A stretch of DNA of 64,000 bases from Parietichytrium sp. I65-24A. Its lineage: Eukaryota; Sar; Bigyra; Thraustochytrida; Thraustochytriidae. The notes below the pieces were generated by a model. That model did not search any database and had not been told where the DNA came from. It worked only from the letters and a program-made list of their open reading frames with translations. Positions 33,031 to 41,867 of this stretch are shown piece by piece; the first letter of the stretch is position 1, and each line of letters opens with the position of its first letter. The DNA lies in assembly GCA_012862575.1 (NCBI GenBank), contig BLSF01000026.1, forward strand, positions 386,657 through 450,656. The letters run 5' to 3'. The translations under genes were made by a program, and so were the position numbers.

Positions 33031-33081
33031 CATTCATCCACATCATCCACATCATCCACATTATCCACATTATCCACATTC
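33031..33081. repeat. (ATCCAC)n repeat
   Basis: Degenerate copies of CATCCACAT/TATCCACAT are arranged in tandem. Confidence 0.8.
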
Positions 33082-33162
33082 CACAGTCCATCCCACCTCA
33101 AACAAAGCAGCAGCCACGCCGCGCCGACTGCTCGCCTGCTTGCTCATCCATAGTTCCTCTTC

Positions 33163-33207
33163 GCCATCCATCCATCCATCCATCCATCCATCCTTCCATC
33201 CATCCGC
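33163..33207. repeat. (CCAT)n microsatellite
   Basis: About ten copies of CCAT end roughly 37 bases before the SMN start codon, so the array probably lies in its 5' UTR or promoter. Confidence 0.85.
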
Positions 33208-33243
33208 AATAGGAAGCCCAGTCGAGTGCGCCGCCGAGGAGAC

Positions 33244-33678
33244 ATGGACGGCGTGAGCGATGACTGGGACGATAGCGCCATACTGGACGCCTTCAACCGC
33301 GCGGTGGCGCAACACGACGGTCGGCCCACTCTGGCGCGGGCTTTCGAGCACTTGCAGGTCGCCCAAGTTGCCAAGGTCGCCAAGGAAGTGTCCGCCGGAG
33401 CGGAGGAAACCTCTGGGCAGAGCGGGCAGAGCGAGCGGATTGAAGATGCCGAGCAGCCGACTCTTGGGAGTAGCGAAGAGCAGCAGCGAGCAGGGTGGAT
33501 GTGGCCAGGGGATATGCCCAGCTGGGAAGGAAAGGAGCAGCAGCAGCAGGATCTGTCTGCGATGCTGATGTCGTGGTATTATGCGGGGTATCAAGCTGGG
33601 AGGTATGAAGCGCTCTATGGCCCCGCGAGCGGGCAGGGCGGCGCCGGTGCCGGTGCCGGTGCCGGTGGCAAGCAGTAA
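33244..33678 (+). CDS. SMN: Survival motor neuron (SMN)-like protein lacking a Tudor domain
   Basis: SMN with Gemin2 loads Sm proteins onto spliceosomal snRNAs in the cytoplasm. This 144-residue protein has the two end motifs that define SMN. The N-terminal Gemin2-binding helix is at residues 6-24 ([19 protein letters not shown], compare WDDTALIKAYDKAV in animals). The C-terminal YG box is at residues 104-124 ([18 protein letters not shown]), the self-association helix. The linker between them is Gln/Glu/Ser-rich, contains no Tudor fold and is too short to hold one, and the protein ends in a Gly-Ala repeat. Length and layout are like fission yeast Smn1 (about 150 residues, also Tudor-less). 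ATG at 33244 places the motif at residue 6; the frame extension upstream starts with GTG. Both motifs are short, so the call rests on their joint presence. Confidence 0.85.
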   Translation: MDGVSDDWDDSAILDAFNRAVAQHDGRPTLARAFEHLQVAQVAKVAKEVSAGAEETSGQSGQSERIEDAEQPTLGSSEEQQRAGWMWPGDMPSWEGKEQQQQDLSAMLMSWYYAGYQAGRYEALYGPASGQGGAGAGAGAGGKQ

Positions 33679-33798
33679 GGGGAGGGAGCGAGGGAGCGCA
33701 GCAGCTGTTTTGATAGAAATATGAAGTTTTAGATTTGATGATGCTTTGTCCTTGTCTAGTGTAAGTGAAAAAGTTATGGTTCTCGAAGATTTGACGTT

Positions 33799-35793
33799 TT
33801 AAGCACTGCCCTCGGCGCCGAAATTCAAAACCTCCTTGCCCTTTAGGCGGCGGCGGCCTTCGTTCTTCACGGCTGCCGCAGAGGTCGCGACAATTTTGTA
33901 CGGGAGGACACTCTTGAATTTGTCCACGACAGTCTGTGACTCCGCGTCAGTGGATTCCAAAGCCCCACTGCTCTCCATCACATTGGCCACACAGGTCCGC
34001 TGAAGGGAAAGATCGTTGCACTTTCCCTTGCTGGCCTCCGTCACACCGAACATCGAACCGCTGGTGCTGGATGTTCGTGGCCGGTTGGACCGCTCGAACA
34101 GATTACCTTCAGCTAGCACATAGGCGTTCGTCGAAACGTCAAAGTCATGGCCACTGTTGTCATACCACCAGTTGTTGAGAGCGTGAAGGACCACGGTCCC
34201 CTCTGCTTCGCCGCCCACCTTCGGCCCACGACCAGAAGTGTGGTGGATCTTGTTGCCAAGCATGGTCACACGAGTGTCGTCGCCGTACATGAGAATCGTC
34301 CAGTAGTGTTTGTAATCGCAGGAAGCGCTCCAACTTGTGTTGCCATCAAACTCGCTATTGCTCACAGTCATTCTTCCGGAACCGCCGAATCCGGTCACAA
34401 GCATCTGCCTCCCAATAAGGCTGAATTTGACGTGGTCTATCCAAACCATGTCGGAAGGAACGTCATTGCCGTTCGCGTCGCGATCACCCCAGACCTGGAT
34501 CGCATCGCCACCCCAAATGATGTGCGGGTTCAAATTGGTAATATGGATGTTTTGAATGATAACGTTTTTGCCAAAAATGCGCAATCCCTTCCCTTTCAGT
34601 ACTCCGCTCGTGCCGACTCCTCGGATGGTCTTATCGCTGGTAACCTTGAGGTTAGATACTCCTGCTTTGTCATAAGTAACTTGAACGCGCTCCTCCCCAG
34701 CGGTGCAAGACACGCCGCGGATAAGTGAGTCTTGGCCGATTCCGACACATGGTACGTGGCTCGCAGGGCGACAACCTTCTTCCGTGACCGTTCCCTCCGT
34801 GTTTGTGAAGTCAAACTCCTTGTCCAAAATAATCACTCTCGGATTGTCATCTTGCAGCAAATACTGAAGCTCGTAGATGTTGGACGGGTAGTCGGCCGGC
34901 ACGGCGCCACCGCCAGTGACGCCCGAGGCGAAGCCGATTCCTTCATTTGGTGTAACCAATTCGTCAGTGTTGGCATATACGGAGTTGCGGAGAAAGCCTC
35001 CGCAGAACTCTGCGCTGTTGCCACTGCAGGACCAGCTGCATTCCGACTCTGGTGCAGCACCAATCTTGTTGAATTGGTTTCCGCACCAACACTCCTTGCC
35101 GTACTGAACGCCGCTGTACTTGTAACCGAGCTTGGAACACTCGCTGATGCACAGCGACGGCGTCGTCTTTGCCTCATCAAGGCGAACACGATGCTCGAGA
35201 ACCCGCCTTCGCTCGCCGTTCAGTTGGACCCAACCATCTGTCCAGCATCCGCGGTAACTCGTAGTACTTGTCGAGTAGACGTCATTGGCCAAGAACCCAC
35301 CGCAAGATGTGGTCAGGTCGCCTTTGCAACCCATGTTACACTTGGACGACGCTAGCTGAGCCCCGGAGTTTTTGTTTGAACAATAGCACTCTCGGCCGTA
35401 TTGAATTCCAGCGTATTTGTAGCCCTTGCGCAAACAGTCCACAACGCAGACATTGACGGTCATACGGGTTGCATCGAGTTCAGCTGCAAAGTGCTCCATT
35501 TCGCGCTCTACAGTGTCCTGAAAGCAGCCAAGGTAGCCGACTCTGGTTCCAAAGCTGCTGGTGGAATAGTCATTTCCATCATCTTCTGCTGCACTTGTAC
35601 CATCAGCTTTCGCCACGAATTGCACAACGAGTCCAATACTCACCCCAACGCACGCAACGGCAGCAAGAGCTGCAAACAGGGTTTTGCGCCGGCTCCGTTT
35701 GGGTTGCTCTGGAGCAAGATCATTTGCATCGTCTCGCAGGACGACCGACGAGGAGAACTTTTCTCCTGCAGGGTGCGCAACCACCGAGCTCAT
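33799..35793 (-). CDS. Membrane-anchored WSC-WSC-pectate lyase (PL1)
   Basis: A 664-residue protein in one exon. A short basic cytosolic N-terminus (to residue 37) precedes a signal-anchor helix (about 38-60), so the rest lies outside the cell or in the lumen. Two WSC carbohydrate-binding domains follow (about 86-173 and 179-273), each with eight Cys and the motifs GYKYxGIQYGxECYC and SCGGF/FCGGF. Residues about 290-560 form a polysaccharide lyase family 1 parallel beta-helix: GGDAIQVWGD, VWIDHVKFS, a FDGNTSWSASCDYKHYW segment and SGRGPKVGG near the catalytic Arg position. PL1 enzymes cleave pectate by beta-elimination using calcium. The C-terminus is basic and unstructured. It probably acts on plant or algal cell-wall pectin while tethered to the cell, or is a wall-binding sensor if inactive. 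The ATG at 35793 is the only good start. Confidence 0.9.
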   Translation of the reverse strand: MSSVVAHPAGEKFSSSVVLRDDANDLAPEQPKRSRRKTLFAALAAVACVGVSIGLVVQFVAKADGTSAAEDDGNDYSTSSFGTRVGYLGCFQDTVEREMEHFAAELDATRMTVNVCVVDCLRKGYKYAGIQYGRECYCSNKNSGAQLASSKCNMGCKGDLTTSCGGFLANDVYSTSTTSYRGCWTDGWVQLNGERRRVLEHRVRLDEAKTTPSLCISECSKLGYKYSGVQYGKECWCGNQFNKIGAAPESECSWSCSGNSAEFCGGFLRNSVYANTDELVTPNEGIGFASGVTGGGAVPADYPSNIYELQYLLQDDNPRVIILDKEFDFTNTEGTVTEEGCRPASHVPCVGIGQDSLIRGVSCTAGEERVQVTYDKAGVSNLKVTSDKTIRGVGTSGVLKGKGLRIFGKNVIIQNIHITNLNPHIIWGGDAIQVWGDRDANGNDVPSDMVWIDHVKFSLIGRQMLVTGFGGSGRMTVSNSEFDGNTSWSASCDYKHYWTILMYGDDTRVTMLGNKIHHTSGRGPKVGGEAEGTVVLHALNNWWYDNSGHDFDVSTNAYVLAEGNLFERSNRPRTSSTSGSMFGVTEASKGKCNDLSLQRTCVANVMESSGALESTDAESQTVVDKFKSVLPYKIVATSAAAVKNEGRRRLKGKEVLNFGAEGSA

Positions 35794-37494
35794 TTCTCCT
35801 TCCGCTTCTTAATTAACAGTAAACGTCTCTTTTCCTGGGGTCCGTTCTGGGCTGCTGAGTTGAGGATTTGCCACAACTTTCGGGTCAGTGGTCATCGCCT
35901 TCGCTCTTTTGCGGGCTCACAATATTTGAATCGGTGAGAGCGAACTAGATCTTACTTTGCGTTCACTGTCAGTTTTGTTCGGAACCGTTAACATTTCTAT
36001 CACAGTCAAGCATATTTAGCACATCACACACCTACTTTGAAACTTCGTCCTCGCAGGCTCTACGCACTCAGCGCTGTCAGTCCAACGAAGGACGGATAGA
36101 AGACTAGATCCCGTCGCTAGCTAGCAAAGTGGGCGTGCCATTGCCATGCTCAAAGTTCAAATCATCCCCCTTTCCCCCCCTCCCCCTCCCCCCCCTCCAT
36201 TCTTCTGTGCCATTGTTCCCCCTTCGCCATTTTGAGACACAAATCCTAGCCACTGGCACATCCTTTGATGATCCAAAGCCAATCAGATCACTGAGCACCA
36301 CCGCCTACCCTTCTAGATCAATGATGACACTCCTTATCAAGCTGGATTGCCACGCGACGTTCGATGCCTGGCCAACATCGATCGACCTTGCACATTTTTC
36401 ATTCCAGCGACTGCACCCATCTCTTCCGGGTCCTACCCTGCCGCTCTTCCGTCGACCCTCCGATCTAAATCGCGCATGCTGAGATGCCATCAACGTAAAA
36501 GTTACTCCGTGCCCATCTTTCTTTCCTTCGTTACGTTAGTTCGTTCTGCGAAATGGCGCCGATGCGATGCGCAATCCAAGGATACCACTGCCGCCACATG
36601 GCACGAGACACTTTCTCGAGTCCAAAATGCACAGAATGCACGCCGGTCCCTACCGCAGTCTTAGCAAAAAGATCTAATTGGTGGCTCGCACTGCAGCAGT
36701 GTGTACCTTGGGGGGACCTGCCTGGTATGAAAATAATTAAAGTGATGAAAAATGAACTGTGAAATGTGAGCTGTGAAGTGACAGAGATTGATGTTGGTGA
36801 TGATGGAGAGTTGGTGAGCTTGAGCTTTGGAGGGATTAATCGTCGAGTGGCTCATGTCGAGCTGAAAGAGGGAAAGTTGCGGTTGCAAGGTCGCAGGTTG
36901 AGAAAGATGATTGAGACGATCGGGAAGATTTACAAGATTGGCGGCTGGCTTGGCGTGGGATCATCAGGAGATTGTGAATTGAATGTTTCTTGCTTTCTAC
37001 ATGTATACATGGAAAGGTGAGTCCGATTCGCTTGTTATACGTTCTCCTGGTCCGCTCGCTACTTGAAATAGCGGCCAGGGGGAAAGAGGGAAATGGGGAG
37101 AGCTGGCAGGCAGGCAGTTTGCCAAAAGTTCCGCTGCATGATGGAACTTATTTTACATGTTCGCAGAGAACCTTGGAGGAAAGGTGGCAGTTGTTCACAA
37201 AAATGAGACAGGCGAGAATAGTTCCCCTGCCGCCAGGCGCGTGCGCGAGTTGTTCGCAGACTCAAGCAGATGAAACGAAGATTTTTTTTTTACTGTGAAA
37301 TCAGCGAACAGATTAGGGGCCATGGAATGAGAAACATCATCACCTGCAGTCAAAGTAACCAATAAATTGTAAATTGTGCTTGTATTGTCATTTTTTTAAA
37401 AACACATTACGTATATTGACAGCACCCCATGAGCTTATGTGCAACGAGCGGCGCAAATGTGGTGAGAACGTACTAGAATGCATCGTATTATCAA
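35794..37494. other. 1.7 kb intergenic region with a C-rich homopurine/homopyrimidine tract
   Basis: It lies between two minus-strand genes and should hold the promoter of the lyase gene at its left end. A strict pyrimidine run rich in C is at about 36167-36199. The small frames present (for example 36766-37020) have no recognisable motif and lack good starts. Confidence 0.5.
36167..36199. repeat. C-rich polypyrimidine tract
   Basis: Thirty-odd uninterrupted pyrimidines, mostly C with scattered T, form mirror-symmetric blocks of the kind able to adopt triplex (H-DNA) structure. Confidence 0.7.
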
Positions 37495-38745
37495 TCAAGC
37501 AACCACCCCAGCCTGGCGCGCACGAAGCTCTGCGAAACCGAGAGCCTCCTTGATCTGCTTGTTTTGCGGCTCAAGATCCAGCGCCTTGGAAAGAGCGATG
37601 GCAGCTTCACGGTAGCGTTTCAGTGCATGCAAAGCGAGACCTTTTCTGAAGATCGCCTTGCAGTAGTCTGGTTTCAGATCGCACGCCTTTTCTGCGTCGC
37701 TAAGTGCCTCTTGGAGGTGACCGATCTTTGAGTAGGCGAAACTTCTGTTTGCCAAGCACACTGGGATCAACTCGCTTCCCTCTGGCGCGAGATCAATTGC
37801 CTCGGTGTAATACACCGCTGCTTGAGCGTAGTGTTTCTCAGCAAACGCCTCATTTCCGCCAATCTTCTTGAGCTCAGCCATGCGCTCGTCGGTCTGAAGG
37901 CCGTCGCCATCCCCAAGGCGCTCAGCCTCCTCGATCTCCCTCTTGGTCAGAGGCATTTGTCCCTTGCTGCGGTATACCTCCTCAGTAACGACCTTGCCGT
38001 CGACAAAGTGGGTGACAAACTGGTGTTCCTCCTTGGTGCGCTCGCCCTTGGCCACCGCGCCGAGGGAGTGGTAATCCACGTCATGCGAATGAACGTTTTC
38101 ATCATCCGCATGAATGTGGATCTGCGAGCTTGCGACTCCCGCGTGGAGCAGCTTGTGTTCCTTCTCGTCAAACACGTTCTGAGCGAAGCGGATCTGAAGG
38201 TCCTTGCTCAGATCCAGCTGAATGATGTTCTGAGGAGCCTTAAAATGCACGTGACAAGAGTCGCAGTGGGACACCTCCACATGCGACGTAATGGTAACCG
38301 CCGAGATGACAATCTCGCAGTTCTCACAGTCCTCGATGAAGATCTTGATGATGCGCAGGTTCAGGTCGCTCGGGACGTGGTACTTGCTGTTCTTTGCGCC
38401 TTTGAACAGAAGCACTTTCTTGCCCTCCAAATGCGCATCTGTGATGACATGATCCTCTCCTTCGTGTGCAAAGACAGCCTTGTCGTTCAGCTCCTGCGCC
38501 TGCTTGTTCTCCCACAACTTCTTCGCCTCCTTCAGGGCCGCTCGCTTTTCCATGTCCTCCTTCTCAGCCTGGCTGTTGGGACCTTTCCCAATCCCTAGCT
38601 TCTCATTCGCCTCCTTCGCCAGGTCAGACTCCTCGCGCTCCGTCTCGGCCACCGTCTCCTTTGTGAACTTGTCCCATTTCGAATAGTAATCCGTTCTCTT
38701 CGCTGCCAGCTCTGCCGAGTCCGGTGCCTGTCGACTTTCCGCCAT
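37495..38745 (-). CDS. C-CAP/TBCC-like beta-helix plus TPR protein
   Basis: A 416-residue cytosolic-type protein. Residues 1-95 are charged and helical (a DxYYSKWDKF start followed by Glu/Lys-rich coiled coil). Residues about 98-200 look like the right-handed beta-helix of the CAP/cofactor-C family (KYHVPSDLNLRIIKIFIEDCENC, VTITSHVEVSHCDSCHVHF, IQLDLSKDLQIRF). Residues about 295-405 are three tetratricopeptide repeats of the co-chaperone kind (KKIGGNEAFAEKHYAQAAVYY, CLANRSFAYSKIGHLQEAL, AIFRKGLALHALKRYREAA). TPR repeats of this type bind Hsp70/Hsp90 tails, and C-CAP folds bind actin or tubulin partners, so a role in chaperoning cytoskeletal proteins is plausible but inferred. The ATG at 38745 is the first ATG of sense after the low-complexity Arg/Glu frame extension. 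Confidence 0.8.
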   Translation of the reverse strand: MAESRQAPDSAELAAKRTDYYSKWDKFTKETVAETEREESDLAKEANEKLGIGKGPNSQAEKEDMEKRAALKEAKKLWENKQAQELNDKAVFAHEGEDHVITDAHLEGKKVLLFKGAKNSKYHVPSDLNLRIIKIFIEDCENCEIVISAVTITSHVEVSHCDSCHVHFKAPQNIIQLDLSKDLQIRFAQNVFDEKEHKLLHAGVASSQIHIHADDENVHSHDVDYHSLGAVAKGERTKEEHQFVTHFVDGKVVTEEVYRSKGQMPLTKREIEEAERLGDGDGLQTDERMAELKKIGGNEAFAEKHYAQAAVYYTEAIDLAPEGSELIPVCLANRSFAYSKIGHLQEALSDAEKACDLKPDYCKAIFRKGLALHALKRYREAAIALSKALDLEPQNKQIKEALGFAELRARQAGVVA

Positions 38746-41125
38746 CTCCACACTCTGCTCACTTTGAACCCACTGCTGCCAACGCCTTAGTCGATTGGGT
38801 GACTGCTTGACTTGAATTGAATCTGTCTGCCTGTCCTCGCAACTCTTGCTTTTCTTGTTTTGATTCTGTCTATTATTCCGTGTCTTCCCTCTCGTGCGTG
38901 GACACTCTCGCCAAGTTATGTGTCGCTTCCGTCCTTCCTTCCTCTCACTTCTCTCACTTCTCTCACTCTCACAATCTCTCACACTTACTCTCGCTCAACT
39001 GAAACAGATAATCAGTGAGTTAGTTGATGATCTATGCTATCTATGCATATCTGTATATATCTATGCATATCTATGCGCTTTGCACACCTTCTCCCTCCTT
39101 CTCATTCCCTTCCCATCCCTTCCCTCTCCTTCTTCCCCGCCTTAATCTTTTCCAGTCATATCTCGTAGCCTTCCCGGAGGAGGGATTAGAGTTATTAGTA
39201 ATGGGGTAGGTAGTAGTTCATTCTGGTTCTTCTGGACTCGCTGGGGGTAGGCTGCGGATAGACGTCGCTACTGGTACGACTTCTGTGGCGGCGGGTAAGG
39301 TTTGGTAGCGGGGGATAGAGGCATGGTAAGGGTGCGAGCTACCGTTTGATACAACTGTTAGAGAGAAGTAATATGGTAGCAGACTAGTGTATTGACATAG
39401 GATTATATTGCTAGGGGTGTGCTCAAAAGAGGGGCACTTGGCGACAAGATGGAGTGATTGGGCTTCTCGAATGTAGATGGTTGGAGGTACTGAAAGAGTA
39501 GCACTATTAGCACATACCCGTGGCAAAAAGGTTCCAACGTGACAGGAAAAGGCGCCTAGTAACCCCCAGAGGAGGTGGGTACAGTTAAAGTGCACTTCTT
39601 ATGAGTTGGGCAGTTTTTGTGCGAGTGAATACCAGTGTGGGACTAACATTAGACGGAATCATGTTCTTCGAGCTAATGATGGTTTCACTCGAGTGGATAT
39701 TCTTCAGGGCGCTCTTCAGAAAAGGACGTGTCCGCACATTTCAAGCTCCCAGAGTGGGATGATAACTCACACCGGGACATCTTATAGTTATCGATAGACA
39801 TTCTTAATTAGCGCTGGAAATAACCCCCCTGAGGTGTGTGAGAACTAGTTCTTCGAGAAAAATATCCTCTTGCTCAAAAGAAATGAGCAGTTAAAATTCC
39901 AGAATTCAGGCAAAAAACAAAACAATAGACAAAACCACGTGAACAAAACGATAAAAATTGTACTCGGGTACTCGAGCACTCGCAAAACAACTAGAAGATG
40001 CCAGAAGCGTTTCTTGAAGTCACACTGCCTAAAGAGTTCCACAGAAGAACCGGCCAGTTTTATGAGGAGCACACCGCACGATGCAGTGCAACGGCCAGAG
40101 CCACGTCAAGGAACAGCAGAGCTGGCGCTGATACTGCCGATACCTTCTCGTCATAGCAGCATTTGCCGCCTTCTTGTGACACTACTCTGATCCTCATCAT
40201 CTTCCTCTTCGTCACTTCCGCACCCGTTTCCCTTCTATTGTTGACACACACCCTTACTTTGCCAAAGATGATTAAATAGCTCGAGTGGAAGCTAGACATC
40301 GGCCAAGCGTATGATCCCGCCGACATACAAAATGCCTGGAAGGCGGTGAAGCCGCTTGGTCAGAACATAGTGAGTCTCGCCGCCAGTGGTCGTTAGGAGC
40401 AGAAGATCTCTTAAGGTATTCCTCTCTTAGCGAGCTGGCGATCGGGGGTCGGTATGTTCTTTTATAATAGTCTTTTAATAAAAAAGATTTAAAGAATGGT
40501 CAAAATGCGCCACTTGTGCTTGTTTAAAGGGCTCGTAGATCCGTTTCTCTATAGATTAATTTTTTTTAAGCAAGTTTTCGTTTCAGTCAAAATACACCAC
40601 ACTTTCCATGAAGTTCCTGGTTCAATTTCCAGGCCTGGAAACCTCTTATTGTGAAAGTGACCAGAGAGGGCGACACCAATCCAGCAGCTCTAGGATATAG
40701 ACTGGGAGGCCTGATAGGACCCGTGCACAATGTATTTTTTATTATTTTGTGCTTTTGTGCTTTTGCTCTGACAGCCGATCGATAGCAAGTTGAATTTAAA
40801 ATCAATTAAAAGGTCACGAGTGCAACGCCAACGAACCTTATTGGAAGTTAGGGTGGAGTTATTTCAACCAAGCTTCCCCACAGAAAAACCAGCCCAGAAC
40901 CAGCCTCGAACCGAAAGCTGGATTCTGAATTCTGAAGTACTGGAGAACCCAAGAACCGGAGAACCGGAGAACCGGAGAACGCGCAACTTGTGCGCGACGA
41001 GAGATAGGCAGCGCTGAAGACAAAGCAACGATCGAACGAACGAATACGAATACAAATACAAACACAAACACAAACACAGCAATTCCCCACACGTATTTTA
41101 TCTCTATTTCAAGGCACAACTCCAC
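38746..41125. other. 2.4 kb divergent intergenic region
   Basis: It lies between the TPR gene (-) and a small membrane protein gene (+). The left part is CT-rich (CTCTCACTT repeats near 38940-38995). Small frames at 39606, 39870 and 40060 have no recognisable product. A short open stretch near 40279-40395 has coding-like composition (see findings). A GGAGAACC repeat is at about 40949-40982 and TCAGAATTCTGA-like motifs occur near 39898 and 40924. Confidence 0.5.
40949..40982. repeat. (AACCGGAG)n tandem repeat
   Basis: Three to four copies of the octamer GAACCGGA are joined head to tail. Confidence 0.8.
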
Positions 41126-41716
41126 ATGCGGGAGGCAAACAGCGCGTGCAGATGGTCGCTGTCCGTCCAATTTGGCGCGAAGACACTGTCTTTGGGCATG
41201 GCGCAGCGCGCATTGGGAGACGAGCAGGAGCACGCTGACGCTGCATCAAGCTCATTCGCGATTATGGCCAACGATGACGGCGAAGCGGCCATGTTGGCTC
41301 AGTGTGATGGGGTCAGCTGGGAGCTGCCATTGAGAACCGGGGATTTCGAGGTGGTGTGGATTCCGCTGACGGACGAATGTCGGCTGCAAGGGTGCGCGGT
41401 GAGGGTGCGCGGGTGGAATGGAGGCGGAGAAAACTGGTGCGAAGAGCTCGGCAGGAGCCGAGATGGGTCGGACGTCCTGCGAACCAGACATTTGTGCATG
41501 TTGGTGGTGGAGGAGGAAACGTGCCATTTTAAAAGCAAAGCGGAAAATTGGGATGCAGAGATGGTTCTCGGGTGCCTTTTCACTGCGATGGCTGCGCTAG
41601 TCGTAGCTGTTACTCTTGCCTTCGCCCGAGGCCGCGCGACCGCCGCTGCGAAGCCCAAGCGCCGTGCAGTTGACAATGATTTTCTGTTTCTCAGCGACTC
41701 TTTCCACGTTGGGTAG
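41126..41716 (+). CDS. Small single-TM protein, unknown
   Basis: A 196-residue open frame starting with ATG at 41126. It has no N-terminal signal peptide. A compact region (about 50-135) contains several Cys and Trp (QCDGVSWELP, VVWIPLTDECRLQGC, GGENWCEELG, HLCMLVVEEETC) and may be a small disulphide-bonded domain. One hydrophobic helix (about 146-168, MVLGCLFTAMAALVVAVTLAFA) follows, then a basic stop-transfer and a tail ending FLFLSDSFHVG. If the start is at a later ATG (41198 or 41264) the protein would be smaller. I do not recognise a family. The next gene starts only 151 bases after its stop, on the same strand. Confidence 0.55.
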   Translation: MREANSACRWSLSVQFGAKTLSLGMAQRALGDEQEHADAASSSFAIMANDDGEAAMLAQCDGVSWELPLRTGDFEVVWIPLTDECRLQGCAVRVRGWNGGGENWCEELGRSRDGSDVLRTRHLCMLVVEEETCHFKSKAENWDAEMVLGCLFTAMAALVVAVTLAFARGRATAAAKPKRRAVDNDFLFLSDSFHVG

Positions 41717-41867
41717 GGGATCGGCTTAGGACGTCTTAACGGAGATGGAACGTGTGAGTCTTCCAAGCGAAGGACTTTGACGAAATTGGGTGGGCATTCT
41801 TCATTCTGCATTGTTCATTCTTCATCCTTCGGGGCGCTCTGGACGCCAAGGCGCGTGCACGGCGAGG

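Larger units (their letters stand above)
32646..33243. other. Intergenic region with GATT, CATCCA and CATC repeats
   Basis: About 600 bases between the Cys-rich membrane protein and SMN genes, both on the plus strand. It is dominated by three microsatellites listed separately. No gene is visible. Confidence 0.6.

Noticed and set aside
37822-38598. 258-codon frame antisense to the TPR gene
   Set aside because: Shadow of the real gene, whose TPR and beta-helix motifs are clear on the minus strand.
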